Below, one piece after another: positions 32,004 through 42,189 of a stretch of 64,000 nt of DNA; position 1 is the first letter of the stretch; the number at the start of each line of letters is the position of its first letter. The notes under the pieces are model-generated. The model ran no database searches. It was not told the DNA's origin and was given only the letters and a program-made list of their open reading frames with translations. This stretch comes from Colocasia esculenta. Its lineage: Eukaryota > Streptophyta > Magnoliopsida > Alismatales > Araceae. The stretch lies in the NCBI GenBank assembly GCA_014218235.1, contig CM024766.1, positions 20,061,346 to 20,125,345 on the forward strand, read 5' to 3'. The position numbers and the translations under genes were made by a program.

Positions 32004-32318
32004 ACTACCAAGACAAAAATGTGTGAACCTAAAAATTTAACACATAAACCATTAATACAAGATATTATCATTAAAATATGAGATATTAAACATCAAAAAC
32101 ATGTTGTTTAAGCATTATTGTGATATGTATAAAATGTATAACATGTTCAACATATCATCATCAAGATCACAACATGTCACAATATCTCATCATTAAAATC
32201 ACAATATGTCATCATCAATATCACAGTATGTCATCATCAAAATCAAGGTATGAGTGATGTTCATTGGATATCATTAAATTACAACTTTAGGAAGTTCCAA
32301 AACACACTCAACCCAACA

Positions 32319-32578
32319 CTGATGACTTTGTTCTGGGACAATGCACTAGTGTCGACACACAGTTGAGCTGTGTCGACACCACTGAGTATTTACTGATGTC
32401 TTTGTGCTGGGACATTGCACTAGTGTCGACACATAGTTGAGTTGGGTCGACACCACAGAGTACTTTTGAGCTGTAAATGTGAAGGAAACATTGTGAGATA
32501 AAACTGTAAGCATGATAAGCATAATTTCAAAGTATTAATGAATCACATTTGGCTATCATCAAAATCAGAGATCCAACA
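32319..32578 (-). repeat. 3' LTR of element B, inner part
   Basis: Continues 23129-24098 after the CTGAT duplication and matches 40302-40560. Carries words near 32349, 32370, 32423 and 32444 (21-bp pairs) and ends GAGATCCAACA. Confidence 0.9.
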
Positions 32579-34183
32579 ATCTCCCCCTTTTTGATGATGA
32601 CAACTATGATTCTTTCAAAGCAAATATGACCAATTTCAAAGCAAGTCATAAGCATAATAAGTACATCCACATTTTTTTAATTTTTTATCAACATCATCCA
32701 AACATTTTCATTTCTTGGCAAACAATCATATCATTCACTTGTGACAAATCAGTCATACAAACATTCAGTAATGCAAGAAATGTGCTTGCAAGAAATGTAT
32801 TTCCCAGATGCCTAAAAAAGTAATCATCATGAATCCTTCTCCACCATTGACATCATCCAAACAAAAGATATCAAGCAGAAGTTGTAGGGTATGATGAGTC
32901 AAATCTGAAATCAATTATTCAGGAATTTTTAATATGATAAAGAAATTATATCCTTTGTCAACATTATCCCATCTATTAATTAGTGAGCTGAAAAATATCT
33001 GACAAGAAATTAATCACCAAGAAATTCTGAAGAATTAGAGCTATTGCTTAAGTGATATAAACTATTCTATACAGTCAGTGTCAACCTTTTCCACTTTTCT
33101 TAACCAAAAATGATCTGATTGCTTTAGGATTTAGACAACACATATAGAGATTGAACACTTTTAGAAGCATTAATGCAGGGTTAAGCTGTTCATTTTCTTT
33201 GACCTTTTTTTTTATTATTATTTGTCACTTTGAAGTAATGAGCAGTCAAATATAGTAAATCTTTTTCACTCAAGTAAACATGTTGTTTACACACCAGAAT
33301 CTCTGGTTACTAAAGATTTACTAATTATCCTGCCTCAAGGGGTGAATGAAAACCTTTTTACATGGAAATATATGTTTATCAGACGCCAATATTTCCAGTT
33401 ACTCAGTTAACATTTGATAATTTATGTCTTTAATTTACCCCTTAGAACAGAGATAACACAACACTTCATGACATACATGGCACTTCACTGTTTGTGAAGG
33501 TGTGCCATTTCTCAGTGTTATGACATTGCTCTGTAAAACTTTTTCTTTAGAATGAACATTGAGATTTTGACACAGCTTTACCTTTCATCAGTCTTGAAAG
33601 AAGTGTTTAAAATCAATACATGATTGAGCAAAAATCCATGAAAGAAATCAAATTACTTGAGGAATTCAAAGTAAAAAGGAGTGTTAACAGAAAGAACATG
33701 TTATAGAATTTAAGAAATCATCCCTTATGTTCTTCAGAAGACTGAATGAACATTTCATGTAGAGATATTCATCAGCACACTGAATTAACTTTGCTTTAAT
33801 GAGAGAAAAAATGGTAATGAATTCTTTAGCTCCCCCTGAGTTATTGATCTCATCTATTTGTCATCATAAGTAGTTATGATTCTGAATTCAATTTTCAGAC
33901 TTTGCCTTTGTTTCTCAAGCAACAAGCTCCTCCTCAATATGTGAATTAACGAGCCATTCAACATTCAGATTTTGGCAGACAAATTCATTAAGTAAACAAA
34001 CATGATCAATCACAATACAAAAGAAAAAACAGAATGATTCTTACACATTTTAGATCATGGGTACTAGGCGGAGGATTTTCCTCAACACATAATGATAGCT
34101 TTCAAACAAACATAACTTGTTCTTCCACTAATCACCATTTGATATACCTCATAATCTTAGCATAACGAATCACAAAGTTCTTA
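32579..34183 (-). other. 3' non-coding region of element B, with polypurine tract
   Basis: Begins on the LTR side with ATCTCCCCCTTTTTG (polypurine tract on the minus strand, 32579-32593). The rest is AT-rich and non-coding. It shares blocks with D: near 33275-33400 (ACACCAGAATCTCTGGTTAC) and near 34050-34150 (ACTAGGCGGAGG and CACTAATCACCATTTGATAT). Confidence 0.75.
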
Positions 34184-35538
34184 TCAAATTTTTATTTTTA
34201 TTCCAAGTTCTCTTCTTAAGGAAGTGAATCTATCTTCATCCAAAGGTTTTGTGAAAATATCTGCAATTTGTTTTTCAGTATGGATGAATTCTAATTCAAT
34301 GTTTTTATTTTCAACTTCATCTCTTAGAAAATGATGCCTGATTTCAATATGCTTTGTTCTAGAGTGTTGAATTGGGTTTTTGGAAAGATTGATTGCACTA
34401 GTATTGTCACACATGATAGATGAACATCCAATATCAATGTTGTAGTCAAGCAATTGACTTTTAATCCACAACACTTGAGTTGCACAACTTCCTGCAGCAA
34501 CATATTCTGCTCCTGCAGTAGATAGTGCAACTGAGTGTTGCTTTTTGGACGCCCATGTTTACATGCAATTTCCTAAGAATGACAATATCCACTAGTACTC
34601 TTCCTGTCAAGTTTACATCCAGCATAATCAGCATCAGAATATGAAATTAGATTAGCAGGACATCCAATTGGAAACCATAAACCCAAATCACAAGTTCCAC
34701 AGAGATATCTAAAAATCCTCTTAACTGCAAGCAAATGACTCTCTTTTGGACTAGACTGAAATCTAGCACAAAGACACACACTGAATTGAATATCTGGTCT
34801 ACTTGCAGTAAGATACAAAAGAGATCCAATCATACCTCTGTATTGCTTTGCATCAACCAGTTTACCTTTTTCATCTTTTTCGAATTTGATGCTTGTACTC
34901 ATGGGAGTAGTTGCTGGTTTGGCTTGTTGAAAGTGATATTTCTTGAGCAACTCTTTGACATATTTGGTTTGAGTAATAAAGAATCCATCCTGATGTTGTT
35001 TGACCTGCAAACCAAGAAAGAATTGTAATTCTCCCATTAGGCTCATTTCAAATTCACTGTGCATTAGATTAGAAAATTCTTCACACAGTGAAGGGTTAGT
35101 GTATCCAAAAATGATATCATCTACATACACTTGAACTACAATGATATGATTATGAATTGATCTTGTGAAAAGAGTCTGATCTACCTTACCTCTGGAGTAA
35201 TTCTTACTAACAAAAAAATTACTCAATCTATCATACCATGCTCTCGGAGCCTGTTTTAAACCATAAAGAGCTTTATGCAATTTGTAAACATGGTTAGGTT
35301 TATCAAGATCTTCAAATCCAGGAGGTTGAGCAACAAAAACTTCTTCTTTAATATAACCATTTAAAAAGGAAGTTTTCACATCCATTTGAAACAATTTGAA
35401 GTTTTTGGAACATGCATAAGCCAAGAGAATTCTCACTGCTTCTAATCTAGCTACTGGTGCAAAGGATTCCTCAAAATCAATTCCAAATTCTTGGTTATAT
35501 CCTTTAGCAACCAGTCTTGCTTTATTTCTGACAATTTT
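34184..35538 (-). pseudogene. Element B: reverse transcriptase and RNase H
   Basis: Frame 35436-34573 (287 residues) holds RT: MRILLAYACSKNFKLFQMDV, KTSFLNGYIKEEVFVAQPPG, YGLKQAPRAWYDRLSNFF, catalytic VYVDDIIFGYTNPSLCEEFS, and GSLLYLTASRPDIQFSVCLC. It runs into RNase H (SYSDADYAGCKLDRKSTSGY). Frame 34474-34184 holds the RNase H C-terminus (CDNTSAINLSKNPIQHSRTK, HIEIRHHFLRDEVENK). A frameshift near 34570 separates them. Catalytic residues are present; only a few lesions. Confidence 0.88.
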
Positions 35539-35540
35539 CC

Positions 35541-36350
35541 TTATTCATTCAATTTATTCCTAAACACCCATCTAGTTCCAATTATTGAGTTTTCAGGATT
35601 TTTAGGAACTAGACTCCAGACTTTATTTCTTTTGAATTGGTTCAGTTCATCATGCATGGCTTCTATCCAAGAATCATCTTTTAGTGCTTCTTCAATGTTT
35701 TTGGGTTCTATTTGAGAAATAAAAGCCATATGATCTTGTTTAATGATATTTCTAAAATGAGATCTTGTATGGACTCTGTCATGAACATTTCCAACAACAT
35801 TCTCAAGTGGATGGTCTTTAGAGTATTTGATGTTACCTCTTGTTGCTGTGCTTACCTGCTCTGGTGTCGACTCGGTGTCCAGTGGTGTCGACACACTTTC
35901 AGGTTCAGCAGCTTCTTCATTTTCCACAATTTGATCTTTTTCTCTTACAAGAATGTCAGCATCTTCTTCTTGATTCCTGAACAAAATAAGGTCAGTAGAT
36001 TTTTCAATATTCTCATCAAAAATGACATGAGGAGTTTCTTCTACATTTTTTGATTCATTGTTAAACACTCTATATGACCTTGAATTTTCAGAGTATCCAA
36101 GAAAGATGCCTACTTCACTTTTCTTTTCAAATTTATCAAGATCATATTTGTCATTATTGTGAATGAAAACTTTACATCCAAAGACTCTAAAATATGCAAT
36201 GTGAGGTTTCTTACCTTTCATAAGTTCATAGGAAGTTTTCTTAAGGACTGGTCTTACCATTACCCTATTGAGGATATAGCATGATGTATTGACAGCTTTT
36301 GCCCAGAATTTTCTTGGAAGCTTACTTTCAATCAACAAGGTTCTTGCCAT
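35541..36350 (-). pseudogene. Element B: integrase C-terminal part, linker and RT start
   Basis: A 269-residue frame: MARTLLIESKLPRKFWAKAV, NTSCYILNRVMVRPVLKKTS, FRVFGCKVFIHNNDKYDLDK (integrase C-terminal region), an acidic linker with SVSTPLDTESTPEQVSTATR, then SHFRNIIKQDHMAFISQIEP and IGTRWVFRNKLNE (RT start). The two VST motifs are encoded by GTGTCGAC words at 35864 and 35885, 21 bp apart. Confidence 0.85.
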
Positions 36351-36389
36351 TTCAACTAGAGTCCTATTCTTCCTTTCTACAATTCTGTT

Positions 36390-37300
36390 CTATTCAGGAG
36401 TCCTTGGAGAAGAAAACTTATGCTCAATTCCCTTATTCCTGTAAAAATAAAAAAATGAATTATTATCAAATTCTCCACCATTATCAGTAAGGATAGAATG
36501 GATTTTATTTATTTTTGCATTTTCAATTTTATCAACAAATTCTTTGAAGTTTTCTAAAGTGTCACTCTTGTGAGATAGAAAATACACTCATGTGAATCTA
36601 GAAAAATCATCCACAATCACAAATCCAAATCTATGTCCACTAAGACTGAGTGTCCTAGTTGGACCAAATAAGTCCATAGGCAATAATTCAAAGGGTTTGG
36701 AGGTGATTAACGGTGCAATAGATTTGAAAGATTTCCTGGTTTGTTTGCCTTGGGCACATGAAGCACATATAATTGCATTTTTATTTTTCTTCATTTTTTG
36801 CAAACCATTCACAAGAGAATTTCTTAACAACTTATCTAGAATAGTTTCACTAGCATGACCTAACCTTCTATGACACAGTTGAAATAGATCATGCTGATTG
36901 GCAACAAGACACAAAATTTCATGTTGATGACTATTCAAATCAACCAAGTAAACATTATTTATTCTTTGGCCAAGAAATTTTATTTTTCCATTATCTTTTT
37001 CAACAATTTCACATGATTCAGAATTGTAAATTACCTTAAGGCCTTTGTCACATAGTTGACTTATGCTCAAGAGATTATGATCAAGACCTTCAACAAGTAA
37101 AACATTCTCAATGGAGCTTGAAGGAGTCTTACCAATTTTTCCTGTTCCAATGATTTTACCTGTGTTCTTACCTCCAAATATTACTTGTCCACCATCTTTT
37201 TCAATCAATGTTGAGAAACAAGGTACCACTTATCCTTGGAGTCATATGTCTTGAATAGTCACTATCAAGGTACCACTTATCCTTCTTGTGGGCTGTACGA
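36390..37300 (-). pseudogene. Element B: protease remnant, GAG-pre-integrase, integrase core
   Basis: Frames 37229-36588 and 36587-36390: GAG-pre-integrase (LCHRRLGHASETILDKLLRN, CASCAQGKQTRKSF), integrase core (MDLFGPTRTLSLSGHRFG, VIVDDFSRFT, then VYFLSHKSD). At about 37260 the protease motif reads LDSDYSRHM in place of LDSGCSRHM, so the catalytic DSG is altered, and GGTACCACTTATCCTT is duplicated (37222 and 37269). The HHCC histidine motif has LCHRR where relatives have LWHRR. Integrase second half continues in 36350-35541. Confidence 0.82.
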
Positions 37301-37479
37301 CATTCCTGCAAAACAGAATTAGGAAAACAATTTTGGTACCCAAATTGCTTTGGGTCCCATCAGTTGTTTCAGCTCAACAGCAAGATGTTTTGGAATCCAG
37401 ATTTGTTTTATTTTCTTCAAATTTGTTCTTGATCTGCATTTTTCATCAGTATGACCAGATTTCTTGCATATTGTGCACA

Positions 37480-39293
37480 TCATGACTCTTTGTGGTGTGA
37501 AAATATTATTCCTTTTGGTATGAAAATTATATCCAACTGAGAAACTTTTGTTGTTCTTTGGATACCAATTTGATCTATCATTTGATTTCCATTTTGTTGA
37601 TTTTTGCTTTGAACTTTTTCTTGTCTTACTTGGGTTTTGTTTTTGGAGTTTAGATTTGTTTGTGGTTTTTCTTTGATGTTCTCTTCAAAGTTGCTATAAG
37701 AGGTACTACCTTGAACAAATGAAGTTATCAAGGTCTGTCCAATTTTTTCTTTGTTTTCAGGCTGATAACCTAAACCATGTTTGATGTTGTTCTTTTGAAT
37801 TCCTAAGATAGCATCTAGGTTTTGCTTGCCTTTGACTAGCTTTAACAAGGTCTCTTTCTTGTCATCCAGTTCTTCTTTAATAGTTTTTAGTTCCTCTTGT
37901 ATCACCTCTCTTTCATTTATTAGTTTTTCATTTTCATTCATCAAGATCTGTTTTTCTTTTTCAATTGATTGACATCTCTCCTTGATTTCATCAATTTGTT
38001 CATTCACACATTCTTTCTCCTTTTTTAGATTATTGATTTCATCAGTCAACACTTTTAATTGCTCAGATTCTTGAGGACTTTGCACCATGTTGTTCAGTTT
38101 TATTTTCAATGTCTTATTTTCATATTTCAATTCACACAATTTTTCAAATAACACAACATAGGTTTCTTCCCAATCATCAGTTGTAAAATCCTCAAAGGAA
38201 GGACTTACCTAAGTATTTTCTTCATGCCTTGCCATTAGACATGTCACCTCTTCCTCATCTGAACTACCTTCTTCTTGGTCTTCTTCATCCTCATCACTCA
38301 ATGTAGCTAACATTGCTTTTGTCTTTTTGAATATCTGATTTTTCAGCTTCTTCTTTAGATCAAGACACTCTCCTCTCATGTGTCCTTGTTTCCTGCATTC
38401 ATAACAAATGATGTCAGTCTTTTTAGTGGTTTCCATTTTTTTTTTAAATCATTTTTCCTTGAAACATCCTTTCTGATGAAGGGCTTGAACTTACATTTTC
38501 CTTTCTTTCTCAAAAACTATTTGAAATGCCTTGTCAATAAGTCTAGTTCTTCATCATTCTCTTCATCAGAAGAATCATCATTTTCATAAGATTGATCAAT
38601 AACAATTTTAGAGCTAGATGAAGCTTTTAGAGCAATAGGTTTCTTAGATGTGTTCAAAGAAGCATTTCTTTTCAAGTTAATTTCATATGTCATTAGAGAA
38701 CCTATTAACTCATCCAATTGCATGGTTAACAGATTTTTGGAATCCTCAATTACAGTAGCCTTTGTGTGCCAAGCTGATGGAAGTGATCTAAGGACTTTCC
38801 TAACAAGGTCACTATTTGAATATACCTTTCCTAGACCTCTAAGACCATTTACTAAAAGCATGAATCTAGCAAACATCTCAGAAATAGTTTCGTCACTCTT
38901 CATTCTAAACATTTCATATTCTAAGACTAGAATACTTGCCTTGGTCTCCCTTACCTCAGAAGTTCCCTCATAAATAAGTTGGAGTTTATCCCACATCTCC
39001 TTGTCAGTCTTACATGAGGACACTCTGGAATACTCCTTGGGATGAATGGCACATTGCATCATATTCATGGCACTCCAGCTGAGTGTGGACTTGTTGATCT
39101 GGTCCTTGGTCCATAAACTTTCATCCTCAGGAAGTTCATCTGGTCCCTTGTCAACTATCTTCCAGAGCTCATAATTTTGTGCTCTAAGGAATACTTGCAT
39201 CCTGTTTTTCCAATAAGCATAGTCAGATCCATCGAAAAAAGGAGGTCTATAAATTGAATGACCTTCAGCAATAAATCCCCTAACATTCTCCAA
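37480..39293 (-). pseudogene. Element B: gag (UBN2, zinc knuckle, coiled coil)
   Basis: Frame 39293-38517: MENVRGFIAEGHSIYRPPFF, DGSDYAYWKNRMQVFLRAQN, MMQCAIHPKEYSRVSSCKTD, KEMWDKLQLIYEGTSEVRET, LVRKVLRSLPSAWHTKATVI. Frame 38436-38209: knuckle CYECRKQGHMRGEC and acidic DEDEEDQEEGSSDEEEV. Frame 38154-37480: coiled coil (EINNLKKEKECVNEQIDEIK) and basic tail. Frameshifts near 38440-38520 and a stop near 38208 separate the pieces. The region 37300-37480 is the linker before protease, ending near GPKAIWVPK-like codons at about 37330-37360. Confidence 0.85.
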
Positions 39294-39345
39294 AGCAATA
39301 AACTCTTGATCGTTAGATCAAACACTTAAAGTGAAATGAGAACCC

Positions 39346-39357
39346 ACTCTGATACCA
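39346..39357 (-). other. Primer-binding site of element B
   Basis: ACTCTGATACCA is the reverse complement of TGGTATCAGAGT, 7 bases from the LTR at 39365. Confidence 0.88.
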
Positions 39358-40064
39358 AATGAAATGTTGCGGAAAACACTGCTACCAGAAATCTAGAAGG
39401 GGGGGTTGAATAGATTTCTCCAAATTTTAAAAATCACTTCAACAGAAACTTAGAGAAACTTAATCGAGTGTGAAATCTGAGTGTTAATGGCAATTCTAAA
39501 CAAATTAGACAAGCTAGATGATGGAATGTTGACGAACCTATCAAGCATCTAGCGCAAGAGACAAGCAAACCACAATGACACAATGATTTATGGTGGTTCG
39601 GATTACACAACAGTGTATCCTACATCCACCATCCACACACACACAATTGTGGCTTATCTTGCCAGTTCAGAAAAGTCACAAAAAAACACACACACTCTGA
39701 GATACCGAAATCTCAGATTCAATCACACACACGTGAAATTGGGCACAAGGATTGAACCACTTTCACAAAAACACAAAGTATAGAATGAGATTGAAATGAG
39801 AAACCAGTTGGAGCAGTTGAATTCCAAATTGAAGAGGACTAGTTCGAAGATCCCTGTTTCTGCTTCAGCTCCAGGAAGAAGACTCAGATGGATCGAAATT
39901 CTCCTTCAATTCGATCGTCGAAGGCATGCAAACCTCTTGTTCCTTCAGATCTGGGAGCAATTCGCCAGGTTGGAGCCTTCCTCAGAAATAGATCAGAATT
40001 CTCTAAAGTCTTGGAAGAACAAAAGTATATTGCTCGACTTCTTGTTAAGGCCAAGTGGATAAGG

Positions 40065-40076
40065 GGTATTTATAGC
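40065..40076 (-). promoter_or_regulatory. TATA box of element B LTR
   Basis: Minus strand GGGGCTATAAATACCCC, itself an imperfect palindrome, shared with the element C LTR. It lies about 130 bp downstream of the nearest GTGTCGAC word. Confidence 0.75.
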
Positions 40077-40202
40077 CCCATGGGTCCACAAAATATCTTG
40101 GGATCTGTGGGCATAGAAGTTCCCGCCCAAAAAGCCTTTCCCAAAAGCTTCCACGTGTCCCTGTTAATTACATCAAACAGAGAAAGAAAAATTAGACAGA
40201 CT

Positions 40203-40433
40203 GTGTCGACACCCTGTCCCAGTCATCACAAAAATGCCTTCTGGAGTCTGGAACTAGTGTCGACACACAACCAGATTGTGTCGACACCACTGGGTAATGG
40301 CTGATGACTTTGTTCTGGGACAATGCACTAGTGTCGACACACAATTGAGCTGTGTCGACACCACTGAGAATTTACTGATGTCTTTGTGCTGGGACATTGC
40401 ACTAGTGTCGACACACAGTTGAGCTGGGTCGAC
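40203..40433. repeat. GTGTCGAC word pairs in 5' LTR of element B (21-bp pairs, 74-bp period)
   Basis: Starts: 40203; 40257 and 40278; 40331 and 40352; 40405 and 40426 (GGGTCGAC). Each pair is 21 bp apart and pairs recur every 74 bp exactly. Confidence 0.9.
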
Positions 40434-40564
40434 ACCACAGAGTACTTTTGAGCTGTAAATGTGAAGGAAATATTGTGAGATAAAAATGTAAGCATGATAA
40501 GCATGATTTCAAAGTATTAATGAATCACATTTGGCTATCATCAAAATCAGAGATCCAACACCAA

Positions 40565-41867
40565 CTAGTAGGGTTGTTGGGCCAGTTTGTTGGTTTGGTC
40601 ATCATAAGATGAGGTGGAGGCTGAACTGTGATATTGTTGGAAAAAGGTTGAAGGGACAATCACATAAGAACGAGGTGGAGATGCATGAGGAGTAGGTGGA
40701 ACTAGTATCTCATGTGGAATTTCAGGCTCAACATGTGGCTGTTCCACCGGATCAACCTGAGGAGCTTCAACCTCTAGAACATGTTCTTCTTCTACATGCT
40801 CTACTGGTGATTCTACAACCGGTCCTCTTAGCACCTGATCACCCTCAACTCTGAATCTCATAAATTTTTGCAAATGATGCAAGCAATAGATATTGTTTTA
40901 GGGAATCTTTCGAACCTTTTCAATCAAAAATGAAACTCTAAAGTGCTTGAAGACAGCTGTCAGATGAGCAGCATATGGCAAAGATCTATGAAAGTCTTTC
41001 CTAATTGTCTCAGACATGATTTGAGACATGATTAAATTCAAGTTCACACATGCAAATAAATGACAAAACGCTGAATATCTGTAAGCATGTTCCTTCCACC
41101 ACCTTGAGGAGTTATGATGGTTGTAAGAATGTGATGAATCAATCTGAGTGTAGGAGAAAAGTGATTGGTATTGAACCGAGTGACATGTGTTTGTCTGGAA
41201 TCCTTTTTATCATGAGGTAGACCAATGATAATAGTGTAAGCCTCATGAAGGTTGAACTTGTAATTGCAATAACCCTCACAAGAATTGGGAAAGTGAAATA
41301 ATTCAGAGGCTAAATCAGGAGAGAGAAGAATTGAAACACCTTTAACATCTGAATTGAACCCCTCTGTAGCATCCACAATGTTCAGGTAAAATTCTTGAAC
41401 CAATCTAGGATAGAAAGTTCTGAACTCGGAAATAAATTGCAACCATCCTTGAAACTCAAAGAAAGACACAACCGCAGGGAACGCATCAGTAAATACTTGG
41501 TAAGATAGCTCCACAGCCCTAGGCTTGAGAATGGATGTTCCTACAGACGCAGTCTGAGATGGGGTGACTACTAGAGTCTCGAATGTATCAGACGAAGACT
41601 CAGAGGATGAACTTTCTTCATCGGAGTCACTAGAAGAAGGAAGAAGCTTTCTTCTAGGGTATCTAGATGGCATGGGAGACTTGCCTTCGCCCTATGGGCA
41701 TGATCTATCCCACTGGTTGGAGTGCCAGACGAACCCGAATCTGACTTTCTCTTGGACGAATCATGCTGAAACTTGCTCCTTCTCTCTGGTTGGGGTTCCT
41801 CGATGAACACTCCTCTTGCAGCCGCCCTAGATTTGGCTCCTCCCTTGGGAGTTTGCTTTGGAGGCAT
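40565..41867 (-). pseudogene. Transposase_32-like ('putative plant transposon protein') gene, frameshifted
   Basis: The ATG at 41867 (MPPKQTPKGGAKSRAAARGV) is chosen because it follows a TATA box at 42020-42028; the earlier in-frame ATG lies at the TATA box itself. A basic, Ser/Glu-rich N-terminus leads to SDSDEESSSSESSSD, then the domain: AVVSFFEFQGWLQFISEFRT, YPRLVQEFYLNIVDATEGFN, GVSILLSPDLASELFHFPNS and TLRLIHHILTTIITPQGG. After a frameshift it continues VNLNLIMSQIMSETIRKDFH and SLPYAAHLTAVFKHF. This order (veeFY.n / sp..i...l..p / lp..m...i / lpyg..lt.if..f) matches the Transposase_32 family common in plant retroelements. Frameshifts lie near 41690, 41046 and 40890. The tail is Glu/Pro-rich. 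Function unknown. Confidence 0.65.
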
Positions 41868-42019
41868 GATGGAAGGAGAGAAGAGGAGAAAATGAGGCTT
41901 GGAGGTTGGAAGAGAATTTCTGGAAATGCAGTGAATTGTTTCCTTGAGAGTTGGAGGAGGGAGAAGTTCAAACAGGTTGGGAAACTCAAAGAGGTAGGGT
42001 CGACCTAGGGGTTTGGGCA

Positions 42020-42028
42020 TTTATAAAT
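42020..42028 (-). promoter_or_regulatory. TATA box of the Transposase_32-like gene
   Basis: Minus strand CCATTTATAAATGCC, about 150 bp before the ATG at 41867 and about 80 bp downstream of the GTGTCGAC array at 42110-42180. This suggests the gene had its own promoter separate from the LTR. Confidence 0.6.
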
Positions 42029-42109
42029 GGGTTCGCCACCAAAACAAAGAAGATACAATGAACCCCCAATCTATTTACCCTAAACTCGTACCAACGGTTA
42101 GGCCTTGTG

Positions 42110-42180
42110 GTGTCGACACATAGAAGATGTGTGTCGACCTGACAGGGTATGGTGTCGACACAGGATGAGAGTGTGTCGAC
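42110..42180. repeat. GTGTCGAC array upstream of the Transposase_32-like gene (21-bp steps)
   Basis: Words start at 42110, 42131, 42152 and 42173, three successive steps of exactly 21 bp. This matches the within-pair spacing of the LTR arrays. Confidence 0.88.
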
Positions 42181-42189
42181 CTGATTTGG

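Larger units (their letters stand above)
24099..32318 (-). mobile_element. Element C: gag-only, non-autonomous Sirevirus-like copia element
   Basis: An 8220-bp element with LTRs 24099-25849 and 30617-32318 (TGTTAGGATCG ... ACCCAACA), primer site 30603-30614 and multiple polypurine tracts (25850-26056). Perfect target duplication CTGAT lies at 24094-24098 and 32319-32323. The 4.8 kb internal region encodes only gag-derived sequence (27637-30503); protease, integrase, RT and RNase H are absent. It is therefore a deletion derivative that must use proteins of relatives such as B or D. The LTRs are very similar; the left has one extra 53-bp word unit. Confidence 0.9.
30617..32318 (-). repeat. 5' LTR of element C (1702 bp)
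   Basis: Near-identical to 24099-25849, with one 53-bp word unit fewer. Starts TGTTAGGATCG and ends ACCCAACA. Contains the hairpin array (30961-31146), TATA box (about 31644-31654) and word array (31773-32003). Confidence 0.93.
23129..40560 (-). mobile_element. Copia element B (Sirevirus-like), split by element C
   Basis: Minus-strand element: 5' LTR 39365-40560, primer site 39346-39357, gag 37480-39293, protease/integrase 35541-37300, RT/RNase H 34184-35538, 3' non-coding 32579-34183, and 3' LTR 23129-24098 plus 32319-32578. Length without element C is about 9.2 kb. The flanks do not form a clean 5-bp duplication: CCAACTA occurs at 23119-23125, three bases before the left LTR, and at 40561-40567, directly after the right LTR. 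All reading frames carry lesions. Confidence 0.85.
39365..40560 (-). repeat. 5' LTR of element B (1196 bp)
   Basis: Ends TGTTG and CCAACA. Read on the minus strand: word array 40433 to 40203, TATA box 40076-40065, leader with predicted hairpins such as CTGAGAT..ATCTCAG (39696-39715) and GGATTACAC..GTGTATCC (39600-39620), then the C-rich U5 end near 39400. Similar to D (51828-52856) but clearly diverged. Confidence 0.92.
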
